DNA of 64,000 nt from Candidatus Zhuqueibacterota bacterium (lineage in GTDB: Bacteria > Zhuqueibacterota > Zhuqueibacteria > Oceanimicrobiales > Oceanimicrobiaceae). The DNA lies in NCBI GenBank assembly GCA_029261995.1, contig JAJDAF010000050.1, forward strand, positions 62,001 to 126,000. The letters run 5' to 3'. Position 1 is the stretch's first letter. Every line of letters begins with the position of its first letter. Below, piece after piece: positions 52,293 to 61,221 of the stretch. Below the pieces are notes generated by a model, which did no database searches, had not been told where the DNA came from, and worked only from the letters and a program-made list of their open reading frames with translations. The translations under genes and the position numbers were made by a program.

Positions 52293-53450
52293 TCAGTCGG
52301 AAGGCTCCCACATGCGGCGAAGCTTCCAGTTGAGCTTCCAGGAATAAGATATCTGTTTCCAGGTAACCGTCGTTGGTAAAAGCAGCACTGGCGCAAAAAA
52401 TGCCGTGTACAAGAAATAGAATCCCTCCCAAAGCGGAAACTGTCGCAGTAAATCCCGCCGGTTGGCCATTCCCGTTGTGCGCCAGAGCAGGCAAAAGTCA
52501 GCGCCCAGCACAACCAGGAGTCCAATCGCGCCCTGCCAGATATCTGTCAGCAATGTCAGTGGAATTCCCAAATGAACCAGCATGGCGACCGACATCAGGA
52601 ATTTGCCGTACCATCCGACTTCTTTGCCGCCGGCGGACCATCTCTTGCGTTGTTGGTAGAAAGCGCTCACGGTCTTCATTGGCAGGCTAGTCACCAGCAT
52701 GTCCGGCGAGATCGGGTAGCGAACCTGCCAGGCCGTCTGCTGCACCAGAGTCCTCATGAGCGCAAAGTCTTCGATAATGGTGAATCCCATTTTGCGATAG
52801 CCACCCACTTCTTCGTAAGCGCTTTTGCGAAAGGAGAAATTGTTGCCTAGCACGCTTAGCGGTTTTCCCAGTCCTATGGCGCCACTGCCAATACTCAGGA
52901 GGTATGCCCAGTCCAGAGATTGCACCCTGCCGAACAACGAGGTTCTGTCCCGAGGCTGGTCCAGAAGGGTGAATCCGCCGACAAGGCCAACGTCGTCTGC
53001 ATAGTAGGATGCATGTGCCCTGGCCCAACTTTCCGGCACGCGACAGTCCCCATCCGTGACCAGGATGAGATCACCCCGGCAATATGCCATGGCCTGGGCG
53101 ATGGCATTGGCTTTTCCGGACAGTCCGGGGATGCCGTGCTGGATATCGATTGTTTTGATGTGCTCTGATTCGAGAGCGAAACTTCGAATGATCTCAGGCG
53201 TCCGGTCACGCGAGCGGTCATTCACGAGAATAATCTCGAGCAACTCCGGCGGATAGTCCTGACGCAGCAGGGAGGTGACGCAGTCTGCCACCGAATCCTG
53301 TTCATCCCGCAGGGCTACAAGGACGGATATCATCTGCAGTTTCTGCGTGCGTTGATAGTCCAGTCGAATTGTTCCGATGAACACCAGGAGAGTTTGCAGA
53401 AGGTAGATGGCGACGAAGGCGCAAAAGATGACGGTCAGCGTGTCTTGCAT
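52293..53450 (-). CDS. Membrane GT2 glycosyltransferase (paralogue 1)
   Basis: 385 residues with one N-terminal helix and three or so C-terminal helices. GT-A core: VALRDEQDSV, VNDRSRDRT, DxD-like TDGDCR, an acceptor region IEDFALMRTL and the processive QQRKRW motif, which suits transfer to a lipid or polymer. Its closest relatives by eye are the two other GT2 proteins of this locus, which differ in the acceptor motif. An ATG at 53450 follows AAAGAG. A possible promoter TTGCAA-17-TATTGT lies on the minus strand before it. Confidence 0.85.
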   Translation of the reverse strand: MQDTLTVIFCAFVAIYLLQTLLVFIGTIRLDYQRTQKLQMISVLVALRDEQDSVADCVTSLLRQDYPPELLEIILVNDRSRDRTPEIIRSFALESEHIKTIDIQHGIPGLSGKANAIAQAMAYCRGDLILVTDGDCRVPESWARAHASYYADDVGLVGGFTLLDQPRDRTSLFGRVQSLDWAYLLSIGSGAIGLGKPLSVLGNNFSFRKSAYEEVGGYRKMGFTIIEDFALMRTLVQQTAWQVRYPISPDMLVTSLPMKTVSAFYQQRKRWSAGGKEVGWYGKFLMSVAMLVHLGIPLTLLTDIWQGAIGLLVVLGADFCLLWRTTGMANRRDLLRQFPLWEGFYFLYTAFFAPVLLLPTTVTWKQISYSWKLNWKLRRMWEPSD

Positions 53451-53634
53451 GCTCTTTAGAAATCAATCCAGACTATAAAACGTGACTGACAATAAAGATT
53501 CCGCGACTAAGTTGCAATGGTTTTGAATGAGTTAACCAAAAGGCGGGGCAAAAGTGTCGGGGTCAACCCTCAGTTTTGGGCGGGTAGCTTACGACGAACG
53601 CAACGACACGCGCCAGGCTTACAGCCGGATGCTG

Positions 53635-54498
53635 TCAATTATCCACATCGTGCTCCAGGAGATGGAACATGCCTCCGTCGCGGACAAAGGGCAGCTTGAG
53701 ATAGTCTGCCCCGGGTATCGTGACCTCGGGGGCGATGCTGCGCACCAACTGCCTCGGCACCGCCGGGTGAGACACAAGCAGGTAGGGTATCGCCTCATAG
53801 CGGCCGGCTGGAAAATCTGCATATTGCAGCGTGACGCTCATTCTTCGTATGTGGACATCTGTGTCCACAAGCGGGCGCGGCTCAGCGAGCCCGACAACAC
53901 GTGCCGTGACTACAGAAACCTGCCCGGTTTCCAGATGGCGGAGAATTGCGGGAGCGGTGGCGTCGGTAGCATTGAACGGAAAATCTACCCGGACAGGCCC
54001 TCGATGAGCGTACAGGGTTACTGTGAAGTTGAGCGAGAAAATCGTCTTGTTTTCGCTGAACGGGCTCTGTTCGATCTCGGTGAGCACGCTCAATCTTCTG
54101 AATAAGACGATCTTGCGGGCGATTTCAGTGCCATCGCGCAGACCATCTTGGGCCGGGATGAGCTCACCGCCGCGCACTGCAACCGGCTGCACATCTGAAG
54201 TGTAGTTCTCTACAAAGAAGTGCAAGTTGAAGACACCATCAACTCTACGCGTGGAAATGGAAACTGGAGGCAGAATCATGCTGAACCGCCCATCGCGGTC
54301 GGCCCTGCTGCCTATATCAAAGGCCTCGAGCCAGATGTAGGCGCCTTCCGGCGGGTCACCATTGCCAAGTTTGATTTGACCGCTTATGGTTCTTGGTCTC
54401 TTAGAGATTTCGTTGTCGCCCAAAGGATTGCTGGTGCAAGCTGTTGCGGCAAGCGCAAGCAACAGCCATGTTCGGGTTCTCCACACAATAATGCTCAT
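53635..54498 (-). CDS. Lipoprotein with a regulatory beta-sandwich domain
   Basis: 287 residues. Lipobox ALAATAC with Cys21 after a 20-residue signal peptide, so it should be lipid-anchored. After this, SGQIKLGNGDPPEGAYIWLEA...DRDGRFSM is a carboxypeptidase-regulatory-like beta-sandwich, and two further beta-rich regions follow to the C-terminus. Such domains sit in surface proteins and bind sugars or proteins. It lies between two GT2 genes of the same direction. The 184-base gap to the next gene shows no hairpin with a T-run. Confidence 0.75.
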   Translation of the reverse strand: MSIIVWRTRTWLLLALAATACTSNPLGDNEISKRPRTISGQIKLGNGDPPEGAYIWLEAFDIGSRADRDGRFSMILPPVSISTRRVDGVFNLHFFVENYTSDVQPVAVRGGELIPAQDGLRDGTEIARKIVLFRRLSVLTEIEQSPFSENKTIFSLNFTVTLYAHRGPVRVDFPFNATDATAPAILRHLETGQVSVVTARVVGLAEPRPLVDTDVHIRRMSVTLQYADFPAGRYEAIPYLLVSHPAVPRQLVRSIAPEVTIPGADYLKLPFVRDGGMFHLLEHDVDN

Positions 54499-54579
54499 CT
54501 TAATTCCCTGTGGGTTTCAAGGATACGCTTCGAGATAGATACACGAAAGCGTGATAGACATTCCCAAACAATTTGTCCC

Positions 54580-55740
54580 TTATCTCTTGTTGAAACTCTG
54601 GATCGCTGCTGGGTCAGTGTGCTTTTCCCCCTTCCAGTCGAATTGCACGAATTGTGCCATCAGGCCGATGACGGCGATGTACACCGGATGAAAAACGCTG
54701 GCGAGCACAAACGTCCGCGTTTGAAAATGGGTGGCGAAGAGTCTTGCTCCACGTCTAAGAAAAATGAATTCAGCGCCAATCTTTGCAGTAAGGGCGCCTG
54801 CCCATAAGGGCGCCGCACCGACACCTGAAATCAGCAGAACAGGTGCGAGTGTCAGGCCGAAATTCATCAAATAGACTGCTAGCAGAGCCAAAGAGACTCG
54901 CCAACTGTACAGGCGACTCTTGGAGGCATAGCGCAGCCTTTGCTGGATGAATTCCCGCAGGGTGGCAGGTGGAGCGGTCGGCACGTGAGATTTAAACGCT
55001 GTCGCATATCTGATTTTCCAGTTGGTCATTTCGCGGACGCGCTGCAGAAACAAATCGTCGTCTCCAGAGGGGTGGGCTTTGAACGCACCAAATCCGCCGA
55101 CGTCTGAGTAAACCTGTGTTCGGTAAGCGAGATTGCCACCAGAGCAGCTAACCGGAAAACCCAGGCGGGAGGTGGCCGCTGCCACACATGCCATCGCGAA
55201 ATAATCCAGAGCCAGCAGTTTCTGGAAGGTGGCGCTTCGTGCCTCTCCAGCGTCGTAGGGATTGTAGCCAGCCACCATGCCGACTTCGGGTTCAAAGTAA
55301 CGCACCATCTGCGAAATCCAACTGCTGCCTGGGCGGCAATCCGCATCCGTGGTCAGAATGAGATCGCCGCGGGCCTCGTGTACGGCCAGATCAATCGCAT
55401 GCTTCTTTGGCGCAATTGCGGGGATTCGGTCGTGGACTTCGAGCAAGGTAATCCGGGAGTCCAGGCGGGCCGCATCCGCCACAAGCTGACCGGTGTCGTC
55501 CTCAGATCTGTCATTGACGACCACAATTTCGAGCAGATCTGCGGGGTAGTCCTGATTCTGCAGACAGCGCAGGCAGGAGATGATGTTTGCGGATTCATTG
55601 CGTGCCGCCACAACCGCACTGACTTTTGGCTGCTTTCGGTTTTGAGGATCACTTGCGTGGGTCAGGCCACGGGCAAGTTTAATCAGGCTGAAAGCGTAGA
55701 GACCGGCAAGCAAATAGAGAACCGTGGCCGCCGCTATCAT
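54580..55740 (-). CDS. Membrane GT2 glycosyltransferase (paralogue 2)
   Basis: 386 residues: N-terminal helix (ATVLYLLAGLYAFSLI), GT-A core with VVAARNESANI, VVNDRSEDDT, TTDADC and the acceptor region SGDDDLFLQRV, then RLRYASKSR and three C-terminal helices. The ATG at 55740 overlaps the deacetylase stop (ATGA), giving direct coupling; a longer frame upstream would run through the deacetylase gene and is rejected. It resembles the crtQ/hopanoid-type membrane GTs in layout. Confidence 0.86.
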   Translation of the reverse strand: MIAAATVLYLLAGLYAFSLIKLARGLTHASDPQNRKQPKVSAVVAARNESANIISCLRCLQNQDYPADLLEIVVVNDRSEDDTGQLVADAARLDSRITLLEVHDRIPAIAPKKHAIDLAVHEARGDLILTTDADCRPGSSWISQMVRYFEPEVGMVAGYNPYDAGEARSATFQKLLALDYFAMACVAAATSRLGFPVSCSGGNLAYRTQVYSDVGGFGAFKAHPSGDDDLFLQRVREMTNWKIRYATAFKSHVPTAPPATLREFIQQRLRYASKSRLYSWRVSLALLAVYLMNFGLTLAPVLLISGVGAAPLWAGALTAKIGAEFIFLRRGARLFATHFQTRTFVLASVFHPVYIAVIGLMAQFVQFDWKGEKHTDPAAIQSFNKR

Positions 55741-56342
55741 GGCGCCCCCGGCAGCGCCGCCAGAGTCAGTCCCTGCGTCGGTGATTCGCGGAAAAACAAC
55801 CGCAGGGCCTTGAGCATCGAGGGCCCGTTTCGGTGGCCGTCGTGCAAAAGAATGATGGCTCCAGGTCGTGATTTCGATTGCAGCCTGCGCTGAATCATGC
55901 TCGCTGTGGCATTTTTGCGGTAGTCGCCGGTGGAGGCGCTCCAAAGTGCCAGCGTGCGCTTCATCTCGCCCAGAATCCGCCAAAGTCCTGGCCCAAAGCG
56001 TCCGTGCGGCGGCCGAAATAACTCCGGCCGAAAACCGGTGGCCTGCTGAATGATCTCATCCGTTTGCGTGATTTCCAGTCGCAGTTGCCGCAGTGGTTTT
56101 AACATCAGGACCGAATGGCTGTAGGAGTGATTGCCAACAGTGTGGCCTTCAGCAAACATGCGTTGTACAAGCTGTGGATTTGCTTTTGCCTTCTTGCCAA
56201 CGACAAAAAACGTTGCCTTGGCGCCGTTCGCTTTGAGTAGGTCGAGCAGCCGGGGTGTGGTCTCTGGCTCGGGTCCGTCATCGAAAGTCAGGTAGATTTT
56301 TTCATCGCTCATTCTGAAAAGTAAGCGCTGTCCGGCAATCAT
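55737..56342 (-). CDS. Polysaccharide deacetylase (NodB homology, cytoplasmic)
   Basis: 201 residues, CE4/NodB fold. Asp21-Asp22 in LTFDDGPEP, HSYSH with His71 and His75 as metal ligands, RPPHGR for the catalytic loop and LLHDGH near the end: all five NodB motifs seem present. There is no signal peptide or membrane helix, so it may act on a lipid-linked sugar from the cytoplasmic side. The ATG 56342 overlaps the flippase-like stop (ATGA). Confidence 0.9.
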   Translation of the reverse strand: MIAGQRLLFRMSDEKIYLTFDDGPEPETTPRLLDLLKANGAKATFFVVGKKAKANPQLVQRMFAEGHTVGNHSYSHSVLMLKPLRQLRLEITQTDEIIQQATGFRPELFRPPHGRFGPGLWRILGEMKRTLALWSASTGDYRKNATASMIQRRLQSKSRPGAIILLHDGHRNGPSMLKALRLFFRESPTQGLTLAALPGAP

Positions 56343-57304
56343 AGCTCCCGCTTGGTTTTGATGAGAATGGGCAACCCCAGCAATGCGGGCAGCGCGACGT
56401 TGAGACAGAAAAGCCAGAGTGCCGCCGCGAATGCAGCCGAGGCAACGACCTCGATCTTCCCAAAAAAGAAGACAGCGGCTCCCTCTCTGATTCCCAGATC
56501 CGCAAAGCCAATCGGAAGCGCCGTTTTCGTCAGAAAAACCGCGGCAGCGGCCTTCACTGCAGGCAAAATATCCGTGTCGCCGAAATGGTTGACCAGACAA
56601 ACCAGTTGAGTCAGATAAATGCAGAAAAACAGCGTCGAGAACAACGTCACGGTGAGCATCTGCGATTTTGAAACCTGGCGAACTTGCAGGCCACGGGCAA
56701 GGCGAGCCGAAAACCCATTGGAAAGACATGTGTACAGAAGAAATCCCGACACTGCCGCCAGTCCGGCTACCGCACCCCATTTCACCACCGCTGCCAAATG
56801 CAGGCCAGGATGGGTCTGGATGGCAAACAGGCCAGCACCCACAACAATGAGCATGTTCGATACTTTGTCGAGAATGACGAGCTTGAAGGTCGTGACCTGG
56901 CGCAGTTGTTTCACGAACAGCGCCCGCCCGATTTCTCCCAGCCGTCCGGGAGTGACGAATCCCAGTGGGAAGCCAACCACCAGCGACCGATAGGCGGTTT
57001 GGGATGAGATGGCCGGGTCGGCCAGACGCAGCACGTAGCGCCATTTTGCCACTTGAGTCAGGATATTGGGAATGGTGAGCAGGCACGCCGCCCCGAGATA
57101 CCAGGTTGGGGCGAGGCCGAACATGACTCCAATCGAGTGGGGAGTTAAGCGGTCGATCAGCAGCGTCAGCACCGCGCCTGTCAAAACGAGCTTGCCTAAG
57201 AACAGGACTTTTGATTTAGCGATAAAGCCGGAGTCCTTGCGAGCAATTGCTGCAGATATCGATGGCGTCGCGATTTGCGAGCATCTGGTTTCTGAATTCG
57301 GCAT
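56339..57304 (-). CDS. UPF0104/LPG-synthase-transmembrane-like flippase family protein
   Basis: 321 residues with about eight membrane helices, of the family that includes the transmembrane part of MprF and HpnL/AglD-like proteins. Recognisable is the PNILTQVAKWRYVLR loop, the GFPLGFVTPGRLGEIGRA block and TALPIGFADLGIREGAAVFFF. Its only ATG, 57304, lies 89 bases inside the radical SAM gene; the first membrane helix starts just after the radical SAM stop, so a non-ATG start nearer 57210 is not excluded. Ends overlapping the deacetylase start. Confidence 0.8.
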   Translation of the reverse strand: MPNSETRCSQIATPSISAAIARKDSGFIAKSKVLFLGKLVLTGAVLTLLIDRLTPHSIGVMFGLAPTWYLGAACLLTIPNILTQVAKWRYVLRLADPAISSQTAYRSLVVGFPLGFVTPGRLGEIGRALFVKQLRQVTTFKLVILDKVSNMLIVVGAGLFAIQTHPGLHLAAVVKWGAVAGLAAVSGFLLYTCLSNGFSARLARGLQVRQVSKSQMLTVTLFSTLFFCIYLTQLVCLVNHFGDTDILPAVKAAAAVFLTKTALPIGFADLGIREGAAVFFFGKIEVVASAAFAAALWLFCLNVALPALLGLPILIKTKREL

Positions 57305-58232
57305 AGTCTTTTGATTTCCAGACTGTTGTGAGAGCTTCTGATTTGGTTAAGTTTCCTGTCGGATGGCTGGCGTTCTTATCGAAACAGCAAGGAACAACCT
57401 CGCCGTTCCAGTTGACCAGCGTGCTGGTCCACGGTCTTGGGCATGGGCCTTTGCCAGCTCGTTTCGGACGCAAGTTGCCATCTTTGAGCCAGTAGCGGCG
57501 CAAGGACTCGTTTTCCGGCAGCCAGCGTTCGGCTTCCTCCGCGGTTTCGACTTGTACTGACTTGACCAGCAACTTGTCTACGCCTAGCCTCGCGGCCATT
57601 TCCCGCATAGCCTTCAACTCCCCCTCGTTGTGGCGCATCGTGATGAATTGCAGATAGATGAAGGGCGTCTTGCTGCCCTGCCTCTTCTTCTCGGCAACCA
57701 GATTACGAATGCCATTCTTGACCTTGGACAACTCGCCGCCCACGCGGTAGGTTTCGTAGCCCGTTTGCGTCGCTCCGTCTACGGATATGATGAGTGAGTC
57801 GAGGCCTGATGCCACCGTGCCTTTGGCCGTTTCCTCGCCGAAATAGTGTCCGTTGCTGCTGGTGGTCACAAAGATGCGCTTGCGTTTGGCGTAGCGGACA
57901 AACTCGAGCACGTCATCATTCAGAAATGGCTCTCCTTGTTGATACAACAGCAGATAAAACAGGAAATCACCCGCGGAGTCGATGGCCTGTTTGAACGTGG
58001 CCAGTGTCATTTTCCCGGCACGGCGGGTCATTTTTCCGTTTCCGGTGACGCAAAGCGGGCATTTCAGGTTGCACAGGTTGGTGGGTTCTACCGTCATGAT
58101 GAAGGGCCTGCCCCAGACAAACGTGCGCTTCGTCGCGGCCGAGGTCAAGAATCCGGCCAGAGCGCGGCCTGCGTTGAGCAACCGCCTGGCGGTTATGGTG
58201 GACAAAAGTCGTGAAACCGGGATTTCCTTCAT
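57216..58232 (-). CDS. Radical SAM/SPASM-domain enzyme
   Basis: 338 residues. The cluster motif CxxxCxxC is CNLKCPLC with Cys54, Cys58 and Cys61; YQQGEPFLND, SVDGATQTGYETYR and the C-terminal SPASM cysteines in GPCPRPWTSTLVNWNGEVVPCCFDK and DICSNC for additional clusters follow. The N-terminal 40 residues are basic and helical. Not HpnJ-like, as no B12 domain is present, but it occupies the same kind of gene neighbourhood. It shares 89 bases with the flippase-like gene. Confidence 0.88.
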   Translation of the reverse strand: MKEIPVSRLLSTITARRLLNAGRALAGFLTSAATKRTFVWGRPFIMTVEPTNLCNLKCPLCVTGNGKMTRRAGKMTLATFKQAIDSAGDFLFYLLLYQQGEPFLNDDVLEFVRYAKRKRIFVTTSSNGHYFGEETAKGTVASGLDSLIISVDGATQTGYETYRVGGELSKVKNGIRNLVAEKKRQGSKTPFIYLQFITMRHNEGELKAMREMAARLGVDKLLVKSVQVETAEEAERWLPENESLRRYWLKDGNLRPKRAGKGPCPRPWTSTLVNWNGEVVPCCFDKNASHPTGNLTKSEALTTVWKSKDYAEFRNQMLANRDAIDICSNCSQGLRLYR

Positions 58233-58268
58233 GACCTCAGAGCTGGCTTTGCGGATTCGTTCACTTCG

Positions 58269-59366
58269 TCACCAGCGGATTTTCCCAATGAGACCCAGTG
58301 GCGAAATGAGTGTTTGATTAATAATATAGAATAGTTCCCACAGAGGAAAGTAAAAAAGCAGACGGGTTCGCTCCAGCCGGTAAGCGACCAACGCCAGGGC
58401 GACGAAATCGAGCATCAGTTTGAGCCCCAGAACAGCAGTGGCCGCCGCAATACCGGTCCCCGTGATGCAGGCGTGGCTCAAGCAGGCGAAAATGCCGAGG
58501 TTGGCGAGATTGAAGATCAAATACGCGGCCTTCAGGCGAAATGGATAGTCCTTGCTGGCAGACACGTGCCGGCGTCGCTGCCGCACAAACTGTCGAAACG
58601 ACTCGGCCGCTGGGCTGGGTACCACAGACTGCGCTTTCAATGCAAAGTCAATTGACCAATCGGTCTGTCTGCTCACGCTCTGGAGAAAAAGATCGTCGTC
58701 GCCCGAGAGTCTGTGGGCTGTGGCTGAAAAGCCGCCGACCTGTTTGAAAACGGATTTTCGATAGGCGAGATTCCTGCCGGTGCAGGTGATGGCGGTCTGC
58801 CAGCCACAACCGCCGGCCGCGACAACCAGGCTGGCGAGACTGTCCAGAGCAAGTATTTTCGCAAGTAGGCTTTCTCCTTCAAGCGGCGCCGGCCCTACCA
58901 CAACGCCGGTGTCGTCTCGAAAGTAACCGACCATGGATTCCAGCCAGTCCGGGGAGGGAGCGCAGTCTGCGTCCGTGGTGAAAATAAGCTCGCCGGCCGC
59001 TTTGTTGATGCCTCGGGTCAGGGCAAATTTTTTCGGGCTGCAACCTGCCGGGATGTCGTGAAGGTGAAGAGCATGACGATTTTCGTCATCTGCTTGCCAG
59101 TCATCCAGCAACTCCCGGGTGTTGTCTTGCGACAGGTTGTTGACAACGATCATTTCCATCCGTGAGGGCGGGTAGGTTTGACTGGAAAGCGCGGACAGGC
59201 ATCTGGGCAGGCTTGCCGCCTCGTCGCGTACAGCCATGACAACGGAGACAAACGGTTGCCGCGAGCTATTTCGGTCGCGCAGGCGCAACAGCCCGGCAAC
59301 CAGGAACCCGACAAAGTGGGCGTACAGCACCGCAAGGCTTGCGCAAATAATAGCGGAAATTGACAT
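58269..59366 (-). CDS. Membrane GT2 glycosyltransferase (paralogue 3)
   Basis: 365 residues: N-terminal helix (AIICASLAVLYAHFVGFLVAGLL), GT-A core with VMAVRDEAASL, VVNNLSQDNT, TTDADC, acceptor block LSGDDDLFLQSV (as in paralogue 2), QFVRQRRRHV and three C-terminal helices. First gene in the direction of transcription of this minus-strand locus. The shared GDDDLFLQ with paralogue 2 suggests a duplication, while paralogue 1 differs. Confidence 0.86.
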   Translation of the reverse strand: MSISAIICASLAVLYAHFVGFLVAGLLRLRDRNSSRQPFVSVVMAVRDEAASLPRCLSALSSQTYPPSRMEMIVVNNLSQDNTRELLDDWQADDENRHALHLHDIPAGCSPKKFALTRGINKAAGELIFTTDADCAPSPDWLESMVGYFRDDTGVVVGPAPLEGESLLAKILALDSLASLVVAAGGCGWQTAITCTGRNLAYRKSVFKQVGGFSATAHRLSGDDDLFLQSVSRQTDWSIDFALKAQSVVPSPAAESFRQFVRQRRRHVSASKDYPFRLKAAYLIFNLANLGIFACLSHACITGTGIAAATAVLGLKLMLDFVALALVAYRLERTRLLFYFPLWELFYIINQTLISPLGLIGKIRW

Positions 59367-59655
59367 CTATGTTTTGAACTGATCCTGAACGTTTATCGAC
59401 TCGGTAGGTGATGATAAAGAATGTTTGCCTCAATTTCAACTCATTTGCAGTGTACAGGATTTTGCCCCCATGCGTTCATCGGTGTGTACTCACAGGTTCA
59501 GTCGGTCGGGTTGGGGCATGGCTAGACTCGAATCTGAATTCGACTTTATACTATTGTAATTAAACAATTTGATGTACTACAGAAAGGACTCGTCGTGGAT
59601 GGCATGCGTCTTGCTTTCATGGTCAGTGCTAACGTTAGCTACCAGGAAAGAAGTC

Positions 59656-61182
59656 ATGCAAAATCTTGTGCTAAAAACAACCCTTGTGCTCATCGCCTTC
59701 AACCTTTTTCAGGCGCAGGGAGTGCTTGCTCAGGACGTGGAGCGAATCACCAGGCGAATTCAGAGGCTCAATGCTGACATTGAGCGGGTTCGCGAACTTG
59801 CAGTTTCGTTCAAGTCAGAGAAAGCCCTCGAACTTGTAATGAGGGCTGAGAGGGAGCGCAACTCGGCCGTGGCTCTGGCCCGCGAAGGCAAATTTGTTCA
59901 GGCCAACGCCAGGATTGGAGTGGCTAACCGGTTGCTGGAGCAGGCGGCAAAACTACTCCTTGGGCGACCTCTCAGACAGATGCGCAGTCAGGTCAGAGAA
60001 CTGCTGCGGCGGGCGGATGACACTGTGCCGCGAAGCCAGAACAAGCAAGCCCTTCGCATTCTCAACAAAGCGAAGCAAAACCGCGATGCCGCCGAGCGCA
60101 ATGTTGCCGAGATGAAGGTCGAGCGCGCCGTTGAACATTTTCGCGTTGCCAAGACACTCGCTGAGCAGGCGATTCAGATGGCCAGTCAATCGCCGGTGAA
60201 TGCTGTTGATAAGATTCGCGATGAAAAGCGCAAGTTTGAGGCGCTGAAGGAGCGAGCCCGGGATGCCGTTGACAGAAGCCAGAACCCGCAAGCCCTGCGA
60301 ATTTTTCAGCAGGCTGTTGAGATATCCCACAAGGCTGAGGATGCGCTCAAGAGCGGCCACTTCGAGACTGCAAAGCGGTTGCTCAATCAGAGCGTCCTGT
60401 TGCTGCTGCGTGCACTGGACCTTGCCTCTGACAACCAGGACGACCTGATGACCCGAGCTGAGCGTGCTCTTTCGAATCTGCAGAATTTACTGAACACGGC
60501 GGATGAGGCCATGAGCCAAAATCCGGGGTCGGGCGCCCAAAGGCTGGTGCAGCGAGCGAAACGACTGGAGCGCGAGGCGAATCTGGCGCTTCAAAATGGC
60601 AGCCCAAACACGGCGCTCTGGAAGGTAGATCTGGCCGGGAGGCTTCTACAGAGGGTCCGGCGGCTCATGCGTGGCGGCTCGGGTCAGAGATTCGATGGCA
60701 GGGTGGCACAGGAGTTGGAAAGCGGACAGGCTGACTTGGCAGAGCTGGAATCCCGACTGGGACCAGACGCGCCACGCGACGCAATGGTCCTGCTGCGAAT
60801 GGCGCGGTTTGCGCTCGATAAAGCAGAGCAGGCATCGCGCGCCGGGATTAACCGTGCGGCTCTCGAGGGCGTTTTGGCGGCGCAGAGATTTATGTCGAAA
60901 GCAGAACGAATTGCCACAAAGAATGAAGCAGGTGGCTTGGCCAGTGCACAAATAGAGATTCGCCTGCATCAACTGGACGCCGCGATTTCAGATGTTGAGA
61001 GCCGCATGAGTGATGTGGCGCCGCAGTGGAGCGTCAGGCTGATCGAGAGCGCCAAGGAAATCCGACAGCTCGCCTTCGATTCATTCAACTCCGGCAATCT
61101 GAATGCTGCTAACGAAGCTGTGCAGGTGTCCTTTGAACTCCTTCGAAAAAGCAGCAAGAATATCAACCGGGATCGAAATTGA
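59656..61182 (+). CDS. Exported protein of six helical repeats, unknown function
   Basis: 508 residues. Signal peptide (MQNLVLKTTLVLIAFNLFQ to VLAQ), then only helices. Six repeats of about 81 residues can be aligned by eye, each with a helix of LRRADDTVPRSQNKQALRI type, then NRDAAERNVAEMKVERAV, then an Ala/Leu-rich helix; they begin near bases 59789, 60010, 60255, 60495, 60743 and 60991. The RSQNxQALRI block of repeats 2 and 3 is nearly the same. The A..A..G....A spacing recalls TPR-like hairpins. The ATG 59656 has AGGAAAG eight bases upstream. No family recognised. Confidence 0.7.
   Translation: MQNLVLKTTLVLIAFNLFQAQGVLAQDVERITRRIQRLNADIERVRELAVSFKSEKALELVMRAERERNSAVALAREGKFVQANARIGVANRLLEQAAKLLLGRPLRQMRSQVRELLRRADDTVPRSQNKQALRILNKAKQNRDAAERNVAEMKVERAVEHFRVAKTLAEQAIQMASQSPVNAVDKIRDEKRKFEALKERARDAVDRSQNPQALRIFQQAVEISHKAEDALKSGHFETAKRLLNQSVLLLLRALDLASDNQDDLMTRAERALSNLQNLLNTADEAMSQNPGSGAQRLVQRAKRLEREANLALQNGSPNTALWKVDLAGRLLQRVRRLMRGGSGQRFDGRVAQELESGQADLAELESRLGPDAPRDAMVLLRMARFALDKAEQASRAGINRAALEGVLAAQRFMSKAERIATKNEAGGLASAQIEIRLHQLDAAISDVESRMSDVAPQWSVRLIESAKEIRQLAFDSFNSGNLNAANEAVQVSFELLRKSSKNINRDRN
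59789..61171 (+). repeat. Six in-frame ~243-base degenerate repeats
   Basis: Repeat starts near 59789, 60010, 60255, 60495, 60743 and 60991 (spacing 221, 245, 240, 248, 248). The protein pattern is conserved more than the DNA, except for the RSQN-QALRI block at 60038 and 60279 where many bases agree. Confidence 0.65.
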
Positions 61183-61185
61183 GGA

Positions 61186-61196
61186 AAGGAGGTGAG
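61186..61196 (+). promoter_or_regulatory. Perfect anti-16S sequence with no obvious reading frame
   Basis: AAAGGAGGTGA is a full match to the usual 16S rRNA 3' end, yet no start codon with a usable frame follows in range: the GTG inside it opens a four-codon frame only. It may be a relic, a ribosome stand-by site or part of the structure that follows. Confidence 0.4.
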
Positions 61197-61221
61197 TCGC
61201 GTCTGAAAAAGACTGCAAAAG

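Noticed and set aside
53554-54105. 183-codon plus-strand frame over the lipoprotein gene
   Set aside because: The opposite strand codes a protein with lipobox and beta-sandwich; this frame has neither ribosome site nor motif.
55737-57086. 449-codon reading for the deacetylase starting at 57086
   Set aside because: The first 249 residues are antisense-like and overlap the flippase-like gene; the ATG at 56342 gives the complete NodB domain with an ATGA overlap.
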